This document shows, one piece after another, positions 35,177 to 44,618 of a stretch of DNA of 64,000 nucleotides. Within the stretch, counting starts at the first letter, position 1. Each line of letters opens with the position of its first letter. The stretch comes from Anaerocolumna sp047777345 (GTDB taxonomy: Bacteria > Bacillota > Clostridia > Lachnospirales > Lachnospiraceae), in assembly GCA_047777345.1 (NCBI GenBank), contig JBKEEJ010000003.1, forward strand, positions 180,260 through 244,259. The letters are read 5' to 3'. The notes beneath the pieces are model-generated. The model did no database searches. It was given only the letters and a program-made list of their open reading frames with translations, and was not told the DNA's origin. Both the position numbers and the translations under genes were made by a program.

Positions 35177-36616
35177 TTATGATGTCCTACTGATGTTTTC
35201 ATATAATTCCATATATTTCGCCGCAGAGTGCTGCCAGCTGAAATCACAGGACATAGCAGCAATACGAATCCTGTCAAATTGTGTTTTACATTTCATCATT
35301 GCGGTTGCTCTTCTTATCGTGTAAAGCATATCGTGGGCATTATAATTCGTAAAAGTAAAACCATTGCCTTCCCCTGTCTCATCATTATACGACAGGACCG
35401 TATCTTTCAATCCTCCGGTTTCCCTTACAATAGGAAGTGTCCCATATCGTAAGCTTATCATCTGTCCCAGACCGCAGGGTTCAAATTTGGATGGCATAAG
35501 GAAAATGTCACACCCCGCATAAATTTTATGTGCAAGCCCGTTATCAAATGTAATGTTGGCAGACATTTTATTCGGATATTGATAAGAAGCTTCTTTAAAT
35601 AACCATTCATAATATTGGTCACCTGTGCCAAGGATTATGAACTGTACGTCATCCTTTAATATGTCATGCAGTACACAGGCTACTAAATCCAATCCCTTTT
35701 GACTGACCAGTCTTGATACCAGTCCAATCATCGGTATTTCTTCTTCTACAGGAAGATTTAATTCTTTCTGTAATCCTGTTTTATTTCTCGCTTTTCCTGA
35801 CAAATCAAACATATCGTAGGTATGATACAAAAATTTATCGGTTGCAGGATTAAACACATCATAATCTATTCCATTCAAAATACCATAGAGTTCCTTATGC
35901 CTTGCTCTTAAAAGCCCATCCAGCCCTTCCCCATAATACGGATATCGGATTTCCTCTGCATATGTGGGACTTACGGTTGTAATAGCACGGGAATAGGTTA
36001 ACCCTCCCTTTAAGAAACTGCCTCCTCCGTAAAATTCCAGTTTATCAGTGGTAAAATATCCATCATCCAGACTAAACCAGTCTTTCATAGATTGTATTCC
36101 GAATACACCCTGGTAATGCAGGTTATGTATCGTAAATACTGTGGATATTTTTCCATAATTATCTTTGAACCGGTATTTGGTTTCCAAAAGCACAGGAACC
36201 ATTGCCGTCTGCCAGTCGTGGCAATGTATTACATCCGGGAAAAAATCGATCCGTGGAAGTGCTTCTAATACAGCATGGCAAAAAAAAGAAAAGCGTTCTC
36301 CGTCATCCCCATATCCATAAAGGCCACCTCTTTTGAAATAGTATTCATTGTCAATAAAATAATAGGTTACTCCCTTATATTCTGCCTTTTCAATACCACA
36401 ATAAACATTTCTCCAGCCTATTTGGATAAAAATATAACACATATGAGATATTGATTTTTTTAACTCATAAGGTATTACATCATATTTGGGTATCATAACC
36501 CTGACGTCAGCCCCCTGCCTTTTTAGCGCAGCAGGCAATGAGCCCAATACATCTGCCAGTCCTCCTGTTTTTGCAAAGGGCTCCGCTTCCGATGCAGCCA
36601 TTAATATTTTCAGCAT
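35177..36616 (-). CDS. glgA: Glycogen synthase GlgA
   Basis: Transfers glucose from ADP-glucose to growing alpha-1,4-glucan. The 479 residues begin MLKILMAASEAEPFAKTGGL with the canonical KTGGL donor-binding motif, and contain the C-terminal PSKFEPCGLGQMISLRYG loop. I chose the ATG at 36616 with GGGAGGT five bases upstream. It lies between glgB and glgA2 in a minus-strand run. Unlike its paralogue it is canonical at the donor site and in frame. Confidence 0.94.
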   Translation of the reverse strand: MLKILMAASEAEPFAKTGGLADVLGSLPAALKRQGADVRVMIPKYDVIPYELKKSISHMCYIFIQIGWRNVYCGIEKAEYKGVTYYFIDNEYYFKRGGLYGYGDDGERFSFFCHAVLEALPRIDFFPDVIHCHDWQTAMVPVLLETKYRFKDNYGKISTVFTIHNLHYQGVFGIQSMKDWFSLDDGYFTTDKLEFYGGGSFLKGGLTYSRAITTVSPTYAEEIRYPYYGEGLDGLLRARHKELYGILNGIDYDVFNPATDKFLYHTYDMFDLSGKARNKTGLQKELNLPVEEEIPMIGLVSRLVSQKGLDLVACVLHDILKDDVQFIILGTGDQYYEWLFKEASYQYPNKMSANITFDNGLAHKIYAGCDIFLMPSKFEPCGLGQMISLRYGTLPIVRETGGLKDTVLSYNDETGEGNGFTFTNYNAHDMLYTIRRATAMMKCKTQFDRIRIAAMSCDFSWQHSAAKYMELYENISRTS

Positions 36617-36714
36617 AGGTAACCTCCCAAATTTTATCATATATTACCAACAAAATATGTGCCTCGTGCAAAGATTTTATACCTTTCCATTTCATCAGAA
36701 AGTTTTGTCCAAAT

Positions 36715-38625
36715 TCATGCATCATCATTTTGTTTTGGCTTATAAAATACAGTAGAGGACGCCGGTAAAGTAATAGAAATAGACTGGCTAAAATTATGAT
36801 ACGGGATATCTTCTACTTTAACCAGATCCGGTATCCTGTTGCCAAGGCCTCCAAACATCTCCTCATCTGTGTTAAACACCAGATGATAATATTTTTCTGC
36901 CGGTACACCAATCCGGTATTGATATCTGGTCACCGGTGTAAAGTTCACCACAATTACCATCCATTCCTTATGGTTTTTGCTGTATCTTATGAAAGATAAC
37001 ACACTTTGGTCACAGTCATTGGGTTCAATCCATTGAAACCCCTTCCAGCTGTAATCTTCCTCCCAAAGGCAAGGATGCCTAAGATACATCTGATTCAATT
37101 CTTTCACATAAAGCAGCATTTTTTTATGTCTCTCATAACCCAGTAAATGCCAGTCCAGGCTGTCATAATATTTCCATTCAATAAACTGTCCAAATTCGCC
37201 TCCCATAAACAGCAGTTTTTTACCGGGATGACCTATCATATAAGCGTATAAATTCCGCAATTCTGCAAATTTCTGTGCGTAATCTCCCGGCATTTTGTCA
37301 AGAAGGGAGCGTTTTCCGTGTACCACCTCATCATGGGACAAAGGTAAGATAAAATTCTCTGAAAAAGCATACATCATAGAGAAAGTGATTAAATTATGAC
37401 TTCCTTTCCGGAAAAGTGGATCCATAGAACAATATTTTAAAGTGTCATTCATCCATCCCATATTCCATTTAAAATTAAATCCCAGTCCGCCACAAAAAGT
37501 CGGAAAAGTAACCATTGGCCATTCACTGGATTCTTCCGCTACCATTATTGTATTAGGAAACATTGCGAATACTGTTTCATTCAGTTTTTTTATAAAAGCA
37601 ATAGCCTCCAGGTTATCACTTCCGCCATAACAGTTTGGTACCCAGTCTTCTCGAGAATAATTCAGATACAGCATACTGCTTACTGCATCCACCCGTAACC
37701 CGTCTATATGAAAATATTCCAGCCAGAAAATAGCATTGGAAATCAGAAAACTTTGTACTTCCGTCCTCCCAAAATCAAAGACCAGTGTCCCCCATTGTGG
37801 CTGTTCACCCTTTCTGGGATCAGCATATTCATATATTGCTGTTCCGTCAAACCGGGCCAGACCATGGGCATCCTTTGGAAAATGGGAGGGTACCCAGTCA
37901 AGGATCACTCCTATTCCGTTTTGATGGCATCTGTCTATAAAAAACATAAAATCTTTTGGTGTACCATATCTGCTGGTTACTGCATAATAGCCTACGCTCT
38001 GATATCCCCAGGAACCATCAAAGGGATATTCCATTACCGGCATAATCTCTATATGGGTATACCCCATCTCTGCTACATAATCCACCAGTTCATAAGCAAG
38101 ATCACGATAGGTCAGAAAACTCCCATCATTTTTTCTTTTCCATGATCCTAAGTGAACCTCATAAATATTCATCGGCTGATGATAGGGCGATATCTTCATT
38201 TTCCGCTGAATCCATGCCTCATCTTTCCATACGTAGCCCTCCAGATCATATATGACAGAAGCGGAACGCGGGGGTAATTCGGAGTAAAAGCTAAAAGGAT
38301 CATACTTATAAAGTACCTCGCCCCAGCAGGAACCTATAGCATACTTATAGATTTGATTTTCTCCCAGACCGGGTATAAATACTTCCCAAATGCCCTCACT
38401 ACTGATTTTTTTCATTTTATTCGCATGAATATTCCATTCATTAAAATCTCCAACCACACTGACCCATCCGGCGTGCGGAGCCCAGACAGAAAAGCGTACT
38501 CCCTTTTGTCCGTTCTGTACCATGATATGGGATCCAAACATATGATATGCTTTATAATGCGTTCCCTGGTGAAAAAGATAGATATCTTCATTCGTAATAC
38601 TGCCAGTTGTCTTTCTTTGTTCCAC
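36715..38625 (-). CDS. glgB: 1,4-alpha-glucan branching enzyme
   Basis: Creates alpha-1,6 branches in glycogen. The 636 residues include an N-terminal CBM48 domain (GVRFSVWAPHAGWVSVVGDF), the GH13 barrel with nucleophile Asp in DGLRVDAVSSMLYLNYSR, acid/base Glu in VAEESSEWP, the PLSHDEVVHGK motif and a C-terminal beta domain. The start is GTG, nine bases after GGAGG; an upstream ATG at 38702 is in another frame. It is the first gene of glgB-glgA1-glgA2. Confidence 0.94.
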   Translation of the reverse strand: MEQRKTTGSITNEDIYLFHQGTHYKAYHMFGSHIMVQNGQKGVRFSVWAPHAGWVSVVGDFNEWNIHANKMKKISSEGIWEVFIPGLGENQIYKYAIGSCWGEVLYKYDPFSFYSELPPRSASVIYDLEGYVWKDEAWIQRKMKISPYHQPMNIYEVHLGSWKRKNDGSFLTYRDLAYELVDYVAEMGYTHIEIMPVMEYPFDGSWGYQSVGYYAVTSRYGTPKDFMFFIDRCHQNGIGVILDWVPSHFPKDAHGLARFDGTAIYEYADPRKGEQPQWGTLVFDFGRTEVQSFLISNAIFWLEYFHIDGLRVDAVSSMLYLNYSREDWVPNCYGGSDNLEAIAFIKKLNETVFAMFPNTIMVAEESSEWPMVTFPTFCGGLGFNFKWNMGWMNDTLKYCSMDPLFRKGSHNLITFSMMYAFSENFILPLSHDEVVHGKRSLLDKMPGDYAQKFAELRNLYAYMIGHPGKKLLFMGGEFGQFIEWKYYDSLDWHLLGYERHKKMLLYVKELNQMYLRHPCLWEEDYSWKGFQWIEPNDCDQSVLSFIRYSKNHKEWMVIVVNFTPVTRYQYRIGVPAEKYYHLVFNTDEEMFGGLGNRIPDLVKVEDIPYHNFSQSISITLPASSTVFYKPKQNDDA

Positions 38626-38754
38626 CGTTTAAGACCTCCCGGTTTCTTACTACTATTATTCCCATTTTCTCCATTCCTATCCATAAGAATCAGATTACTC
38701 ATATAAGATAACTATCTTGTTTCATTTCTCACTTCTATCTAATCTTTCTTCACT

Positions 38755-38812
38755 TATTGCACATATTCTATCTTTGTTCCATCAATAAAAACGTTTTCAT
38801 ATTGTTTTGTGT
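38755..38812 (-). pseudogene. IS1182-type transposase fragment, inverted
   Basis: The minus strand reads DTKQYENVFIDGTKIEYVQ and then stops. IDGTKIE is a hallmark of the N-terminal half of IS1182-family transposases. It faces away from the larger remnant next to it, so the element was rearranged or two copies recombined. Confidence 0.5.
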
Positions 38813-38829
38813 CTCGAATCCTAGACCTT

Positions 38830-39483
38830 TTTTTTAACATTCCAGTACAAGAAAATCGTTGCAGATGCCGGATATGAAAGTGAAGAAAACTATCAGTTTC
38901 TTGAGGATAATGGCCAGATATCATTTATAAAGCCAGCTAATTATGAAATATCCAAAACAAGAAAATATAGAAGCAATATAGGAATAATAGAAAATATGAA
39001 GTACGATGAAGCTAATGATACTTATATATGCCGAAATGGTAAAGAACTTAAACTTGAATACATTCGTCATTCTAAGTCAAAGACTGGCTATGTAAGTGAA
39101 AAAAGTATATATAAATGCAAAGACTGTAGTGGATGTACATACAAAAGCGAATGTGTCAAAGGCAACAATTGCAGAACGCCTTTAGAGCAACGTAATAAGG
39201 TTCTTCAAGTAGCTAAGAAATTTATACGACAAAGGCAGGAAACCTAGAACGAATTATGTCAGAAGAAGGGATACTTTTAAGAGTAAATCGCAGTATACAA
39301 GCAGAAGGTTCCTTCGCAGATTTAAAACAGGACATGCAATTCAGAAGATATCTAAGCAAAGGTACAGGAAATGTCATTGCAGAGAGTATTCTTCTTGCAA
39401 TGGCTCGGAATATAAATAAACTACATAATAAGATTCAGAAAGGAAAAACAAGAACACATCTGTTTATGCAAAAAAGCGCATAG
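38830..39483 (+). pseudogene. IS1182-family transposase remnant, truncated and frameshifted
   Basis: The plus strand encodes the C-terminal part of an IS1182-type DDE transposase: KKIVADAGYESEENYQFLED, a Cys-rich stretch CKDCSGCTYKSECVKG, and then, after a one-base frame change near 39240-39245 (TAG at 39245-39247), ERIMSEEGILLRVNRSIQAE and ILLAMARNINKLHNKIQ. The N-terminal half is missing on this strand. It marks the edge of the accessory region after the glycogen cluster. Confidence 0.8.
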
Positions 39484-39599
39484 ATTTTGAAACTTTAAAA
39501 TAAATTTCTATGGCCTCATAAGAGGTCTATTAATTGCACCCCTTTTTACGATAAAGATAGAAACAATCATATAAAACATAAAAGAAAATACAAATTTAA

Positions 39600-39652
39600 T
39601 AAGAAAAGGGCTGCCTATTAGCGATTTTTATAATCGCTAATACGACAGCCCC
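39600..39652 (-). terminator. Terminator after the LytTR regulator
   Basis: GGGCTG...ATTAGCGAT pairs with ATCGCTAAT...CAGCCC around a 7-base loop, followed on the minus strand by TTTTCTT. It is a long, strong intrinsic terminator 70 bases after the gene. Confidence 0.85.
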
Positions 39653-39723
39653 TATCCTACATTAACTTTATTGCATACAGTATTGCTCAAAAATTTGTCC
39701 TTCTCTTGGCAGAGAGTACAACC

Positions 39724-40458
39724 TTAACTCAGGAAATTATATATTTTCCCCTTATAAGCAACAAACTTTTCCTCTACATATTTATATCTGGCTCTTGGAA
39801 TGTCTAATTGAATGCCATTACTTAACAAAACAGAATATCTACACATTTTTTTAATATGTTTCATATTAACTAAATAACTTTGATGTATTCGTACAAAATC
39901 GGTGCCTATAAAATTCTTTTCCGTCTCATTTAACGTTCCATAAAGTGTATATTTATTTATAATATCTTCCATAACATAAAACTCTAGTTTATGTAATTGA
40001 CTTTCAATATATAACAAGCGGTCTAATGGTACTTTCCTTGTCCCCTCAATAAAATTAAAAGTTCTTTTTTCAACCACATAATTCATCTTAGCAATTATTG
40101 CGTCCATGCATTCATAGATTGACTCAGAAAAGTTTATATTATTTTTTAAAATATACCTTATTGCATCAACTTTATATCCTTCAAGTGTATAATTCATAAA
40201 TGCAGTTACAAAAGCAATATATATATCATTACTTATTTCTCTTATTTTTCTGGCTGTCATGATTCCGTCGTCCATATTTATTTCCAGAAATATTATTTTG
40301 TATTTAACCAGGTCTATTCCAAGATCTATAAGTTCCATCCCTGAGCTGAAAGTATCAATTTCATACAAAATTCCTTTCTCTTTTTGATAATTTAATAATG
40401 TCTCTTGAATGTGTTTTCTAAAATGAATATCATTGTCACATATAGCTATTTTGAACAT
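39724..40458 (-). CDS. LytTR-type response regulator with Glu at the phospho-acceptor position
   Basis: A cytoplasmic DNA-binding regulator of AgrA/LytR type. The 244 residues start MFKIAICDNDIHFRKHIQET, a receiver domain (about 1-120) with acidic residues at 8 and 10, then a LytTR domain (about 140-240) with FVRIHQSYLVNMKHIK. The phosphorylated Asp is replaced by Glu59 (IIFLEINM), and the Lys-Pro motif reads KNN, so phosphorylation is doubtful. I chose the ATG at 40458 with GGGAGGT five bases upstream. No histidine kinase is adjacent. It may respond by protein contact or be always on. Confidence 0.88.
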   Translation of the reverse strand: MFKIAICDNDIHFRKHIQETLLNYQKEKGILYEIDTFSSGMELIDLGIDLVKYKIIFLEINMDDGIMTARKIREISNDIYIAFVTAFMNYTLEGYKVDAIRYILKNNINFSESIYECMDAIIAKMNYVVEKRTFNFIEGTRKVPLDRLLYIESQLHKLEFYVMEDIINKYTLYGTLNETEKNFIGTDFVRIHQSYLVNMKHIKKMCRYSVLLSNGIQLDIPRARYKYVEEKFVAYKGKIYNFLS

Positions 40459-40607
40459 ATGATACCTCCCGTATTTTCCATATATCAACATTTGGTTGGT
40501 TAATCTATGTGTCTGTTAAATGCTATACATATTTTCGGAAAATTTTAGAAAATCTTTATTCCAATTTTATACTTTTATATAAAAAGAATATTAAAAATAA
40601 ATAAAAT

Positions 40608-40676
40608 AGCTCTAAGTACAGTAATGGAGAAGGATTCAAATAATCCCGCCCCAGCACTTTGACCTAGAGCCTTAAA
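40608..40676 (-). terminator. Probable terminator after the 470-residue protein gene
   Basis: On the minus strand GGCTCTA pairs with TAGAGCT across a loop of about 50 bases, followed by ATTTTATTTATTTTT. The T-rich tail supports termination; the long loop weakens the call. Confidence 0.45.
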
Positions 40677-40716
40677 AAAATTCAAAACAAACTAATAGTA
40701 TATTTGCATAAAATAC

Positions 40717-42129
40717 TTATGCTTTGCAATCAAAACTTCGAATCATTACAGACTCTCCCCGAAGGCTAAGAACTTTGTCAGTAAGTGGTACTAACAGCCC
40801 CTCTTTCTGTAATCGTTCCAAGATCTTTTGAAGTTCAGATAAATTTGGTGGTATTAATTGACTTATTGGGTCTTGTGTACCATATATATCTTTCTGCCAA
40901 AACATTACTTCTGTTTTATTCTCAGTTCCTGCTGCCATTTCCGATTTTGTAAGAGTATTCTCCTCCTTACGAAGCTCCTCCTCACGCTCCCGCAAATACT
41001 CTTTCTGTACTCCTTCATACCATCTTCTTACCCTGTCCTGCCATGCTGTCTGTCCAGGACCATAACCATAAGTTGTATCAACATCATATAGAAAACCGTC
41101 TTTATAATCAATTGACAGACAACAATCCGAAGTTCGATTCCAACCCATTTTTGCAATTCTCTGATATGCAGACTTAAATTCCCCAAAAGCAGAAGCATCT
41201 GCCTTGCTACCTGCTAACAATTCATTATACTTTTTATCTATAACTTCCAATAAATCTTCTCCGTCCGGGGTAAAAAACTTTCCATCCCTGTTTTCCAACT
41301 CCCTGATATCATATCCGGTCATCCGTTTTACAAAATGATAAACCACCATTTTGTCTTTATCTCCCTGTATGTACTGATCAGGTTCCGCAACCCCGTAATT
41401 TACCGGATCGCATAATAAAATATGATTATAGAGATTATACCCATTTTTCCCTTGATTCAATACTGTCTCTATTTTTTTCGCTAATTCCTCATCTACTCCA
41501 CTTACATGAATTAAGAAATCATATGGATCAACTGTCAGTCGAAGATTTACACCTTTGGGAATCGTAATCCCATTTTCTTTAAATACCTGATTTATGATTC
41601 TGTTTATTTCCTCTCTGGTTTCCTGATTGTATTCCATATCCATTATAAAAATATTGCATCCGCCAAAATTTTTCTGAATAACAGGATCATCACTATTCAA
41701 TGCAGGATTCTTGCCATGTAACACATCCAATTCTGCATTAGCACAAATCTGACGTTCCTTTTGTGTTAAGCCTTTTATATAATAAGGCGATTTTTCATTA
41801 AAATACTTGTCATTGATATGCTTTTCCGGATTGGCAAATTTTTTATTTTCCTCATTGACCTTAGAATAATGTTCTTTTAATACCTTAAAATACTTCTCAT
41901 ACTTCTTAAGAATGTTACAATCAGGAAATGTATCTTTATCCCCTACACCATTATTGACAAGGTCTTCTTTCGTATAATTTGCATATAGGGGTTCTGTTTG
42001 TCTAGAAAATGCAACAGTATTCTCACTTTTTTCGTTTGCATTTATATTTACAGTATTTTTTCTGCCACTTTGATTTGATACTGCTATTTTTGTTGTATTA
42101 TACGGGTAAGTATTACAAGTAATTTGCAT
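40717..42129 (-). CDS. Uncharacterised protein, possibly DUF4885 family
   Basis: I do not know its function. The 470 residues are hydrophilic, with no signal peptide or membrane helix. The segment ENKKFANPEKHINDKY followed by SPYYIKGLTQKERQICA resembles what I recall of DUF4885 proteins of Bacillales and Clostridia. Near residue 400 a charged helical stretch (EYLREREEELRKEENTLTK) could form a coiled coil. A strong AGAAGGAGA site precedes the ATG. It is flanked by a LytTR regulator and a secreted protein, all on the minus strand. Confidence 0.6.
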   Translation of the reverse strand: MQITCNTYPYNTTKIAVSNQSGRKNTVNINANEKSENTVAFSRQTEPLYANYTKEDLVNNGVGDKDTFPDCNILKKYEKYFKVLKEHYSKVNEENKKFANPEKHINDKYFNEKSPYYIKGLTQKERQICANAELDVLHGKNPALNSDDPVIQKNFGGCNIFIMDMEYNQETREEINRIINQVFKENGITIPKGVNLRLTVDPYDFLIHVSGVDEELAKKIETVLNQGKNGYNLYNHILLCDPVNYGVAEPDQYIQGDKDKMVVYHFVKRMTGYDIRELENRDGKFFTPDGEDLLEVIDKKYNELLAGSKADASAFGEFKSAYQRIAKMGWNRTSDCCLSIDYKDGFLYDVDTTYGYGPGQTAWQDRVRRWYEGVQKEYLREREEELRKEENTLTKSEMAAGTENKTEVMFWQKDIYGTQDPISQLIPPNLSELQKILERLQKEGLLVPLTDKVLSLRGESVMIRSFDCKA

Positions 42130-42218
42130 TTTTTATCTCCTTCTGTAAGAATTTATAATAAACCAATTTTCGAATAATGTCCTTAGGTAGAGGTCTCAAT
42201 AAACCTTATAAAAAGATT

Positions 42219-44048
42219 TTACTTAAATAATTCATAATTTGTATACTGAATATCATATTTCCAATATATTTTCATTTCCACTCTTGTCATTTGTGTAGAT
42301 TTAAGAGCTGACTGTGAATATCTAAACTGCCATGGTTGCTTTGCCTCTATATTGTACCCTGCAAAATCGAAATCACCATTTGTTGCGTTGGAATATTTTG
42401 ACGTAAACCATCCCTTACCACCTGGATTTAATTGGTGATAAACCCCTCCAACATTATATGATATAGAACTACTTGTAGATATTTCATCTACTATTGCCTT
42501 AGGCGGAATTTTTGAATTATTTGTCAAATCCAATGTTAAAACATTTGAAATACTTCCTCCAGAATTTTTAGCTGTACCAGAAAACCGAAATGTATCATAT
42601 CCCGAATATATCCTGTTCATAAGAGACGGAGTGCCACCAGAAAAAATATCCATACTATCTACTTTTGTTACTCTTATATATCCTGTAGAATTTGTAAGAT
42701 ATCCATCAATATTGACAACAAGATATGATAAACTGCTATTACTCTTTTTTATCAGTCCCCTAACCGGTAGATCAATATTAGGATTTCCTGAAAATCCATA
42801 ATCTTTTGTATTGCCGTTATTATCAAGGAATTCAATGAGAGTACCACTTTCGTTTCCGCTAACAATAAGACTAGCATATGCTTTATCCTCTGAATCAATT
42901 GTAAATTTGTAATATGCCACTTGCTGTCCTCTTGGTATTACATCCGGACTTCTCATGTAAGAATGTTCCCAATCTCCAAAATCAAATGCTGTTTGCATGG
43001 TAGCGTATTTAGACTGGTCAACCATCTGTAAAGTATAATTTCCAAATGTGAATTTATCATGTGTAACATCTGAAAAGACTCTAATATAATATGTTCCGTT
43101 ACCTAAAACATAATTATTGTTAGCCTTTTTAGCTCTGACCATTTTATTTCCTTCAGTCGCATAATAAACCTCTGCCTGATAATCACCTGCGGTTACATAA
43201 TAGACTCCGCTTTTCGTACTGACAACATACCAATCCTGATCATTTACAACATGTAAAGAACCATTAGCGCTTAAAGAAGAAATTCTCGTTGCAGTAAATG
43301 GACTATCATTAGGCTCATGGTTGTCATACGAACCTGGAACATCAATGCTTATTGTTAATGTAAAACTATCTACAGAACTACTTCCTATTGTTGCTATTAC
43401 TAATACAGCAAAATTTCCAACTGTTGCCTGATTATGAACATAAGAAACCCCCTCATCAACAGTTTTTCCTGTGTCTGGATCAATATATGTACCTAAATTA
43501 CTTGCACTAATTAATGTAAGAGAACCATCTTCTGCAACAGATACCAATGCTAAATCATAATCTAAATTAGCATTGGTAGGGCAAGCTAATGATGCATTTA
43601 AAATTTCTCCTTCAGCCAAACTAAACTGAACGAATTTAGCATCTCCTTCGGCCGTTATAAAATCTGTAAAGGATTGAGTTATACTATTTGCACTTTGAAT
43701 CTCCATTCTTGATATAATTCCCAAAGATGTTGCTGAATCAAGACTGTAGTTTCCAATGTCTGCACCTTTAAATTCCATATTTTGAATTTTTTTCATATCG
43801 GAACTTGCTATACCAGAAACATCAAATGCATCAGATAATGGATTGTTATCATCATATGCTTGTGTAGCTGCTACCATATCATTCCATATTACGGTGTCTT
43901 GCTCAGTGCTAACCATCTCCAAAGAATCTTCAGTCTCTGCTGATACTCCAGTTGTATCAGACAAACCTTCTGCATGGGCTGGCATATTAACGTTCATTAA
44001 TACAATTGAAACCATGCATAAAATACTTACAATTTTTTTAAACTTCAT
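42219..44048 (-). CDS. Secreted protein with PPC-like beta-sandwich repeats
   Basis: An exported protein of 609 residues. A Sec signal peptide MKFKKIVSILCMVSIVLMNV ends near PAHAE (about 27). Downstream are at least two stretches like bacterial pre-peptidase C-terminal (PPC) domains: FVQFSLAEGEILNASLACP with a following DLALVSV core, and NDQDWYVVSTKSGVYYVTAG. The rest is Ser/Thr/Asn/Tyr-rich beta structure with no catalytic motif that I recognise and no anchor. The start ATG at 44048 lies six bases after GGGGG. It may be an extracellular adhesive or toxin-like protein controlled by the LytTR neighbour. Confidence 0.72.
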   Translation of the reverse strand: MKFKKIVSILCMVSIVLMNVNMPAHAEGLSDTTGVSAETEDSLEMVSTEQDTVIWNDMVAATQAYDDNNPLSDAFDVSGIASSDMKKIQNMEFKGADIGNYSLDSATSLGIISRMEIQSANSITQSFTDFITAEGDAKFVQFSLAEGEILNASLACPTNANLDYDLALVSVAEDGSLTLISASNLGTYIDPDTGKTVDEGVSYVHNQATVGNFAVLVIATIGSSSVDSFTLTISIDVPGSYDNHEPNDSPFTATRISSLSANGSLHVVNDQDWYVVSTKSGVYYVTAGDYQAEVYYATEGNKMVRAKKANNNYVLGNGTYYIRVFSDVTHDKFTFGNYTLQMVDQSKYATMQTAFDFGDWEHSYMRSPDVIPRGQQVAYYKFTIDSEDKAYASLIVSGNESGTLIEFLDNNGNTKDYGFSGNPNIDLPVRGLIKKSNSSLSYLVVNIDGYLTNSTGYIRVTKVDSMDIFSGGTPSLMNRIYSGYDTFRFSGTAKNSGGSISNVLTLDLTNNSKIPPKAIVDEISTSSSISYNVGGVYHQLNPGGKGWFTSKYSNATNGDFDFAGYNIEAKQPWQFRYSQSALKSTQMTRVEMKIYWKYDIQYTNYELFK

Positions 44049-44442
44049 ATACATCCCCCTTATTTATACTTCCATTGTTTATTTCGAATATGGAAGACAC
44101 AATTTCAAAAATAACTTAATACTTCAAATAGAAAAACATAATTAAGTAGTTTTCTATTTAAAGTAAACTTTTAAGACGATTTTATCCTTTACATATACTC
44201 CCAGTATAGCGTTTTTCTTTGAAATCATGTTCATCTATATTCTTTAATAAAAATATAATAGAAAGTATGTAATATTCAATAGATATTGCAGAAAATGAAC
44301 TGGTATTGCAGAAAATGACAATACTCTCTACACCATCTTTAGCTCTGCAATAATGCTCGTACAAAAGCAATTAATCTCATCATTAGTCTTCCACCATTAT
44401 TTTCCTTTGGTGGTCTTTTTAATCTTCAAGTAAATCTAATTA
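44049..44442. other. Leader and gap upstream of the secreted protein
   Basis: Holds two hairpins on the minus strand. AAATAGAAAAC pairs with GTTTTCTATTT (44125-44160), and CTTCCAT with ATGGAAG (44070-44097) just before the ribosome site. TATTGCAGAAAATGA occurs twice (44284 and 44304, 20-bp step). CCACC/GGTGG followed by TCTTTTT (44396-44421) resembles a plus-strand terminator. No convincing gene. Confidence 0.4.
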
Positions 44443-44595
44443 TCACTCAACAACTTCGTGCGGGTCTTCTCTTAGACTTTCAACTACATGTTCTCCAATA
44501 TGTGGGATTATATTAACATTTTTATATTCTTTATAGATTGGTCTTGAGAAATTATTGTTTGGCTCAGTGAGTGCTAAATATAAAAGTAAATTCAT
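44443..44595 (-). CDS. Small ORF of 50 codons, unknown
   Basis: Starts MNLLLYLALTEPNNNFSRPI and ends REDPHEVVE. An AAGGGAG site lies at good distance before the ATG. I recognise no family; the NIIPHIGEHV segment recalls small hypothetical proteins of mobile regions. Its ribosome site abuts the target duplication of the IS element, so the insertion may have cut it from its promoter. Confidence 0.45.
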   Translation of the reverse strand: MNLLLYLALTEPNNNFSRPIYKEYKNVNIIPHIGEHVVESLREDPHEVVE

Positions 44596-44610
44596 ATATT
44601 ATCTCCCTTC

Positions 44611-44618
44611 GTACAATT
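44611..44618. repeat. Left target site duplication
   Basis: GTACAATT immediately precedes the left terminal repeat and recurs at 46503-46510 after the right terminal repeat. Confidence 0.85.

Noticed and set aside
38785..38800. cre-like AAAAACGTTTTCA upstream of glgB
   Set aside because: It is part of the coding remnant of the IS1182 fragment, and it matches cre poorly.
39724..40458. Complete agr-type quorum-sensing locus
   Set aside because: The regulator is of AgrA type but no AgrB, AgrD or AgrC-like gene is adjacent.
44182..44370. 62-codon minus-strand ORF with AKDGVESIVIF-like segment
   Set aside because: No clear ribosome site or family match, it overlaps repeats, and it has poor codon pattern. 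It may be a remnant but I cannot support it.
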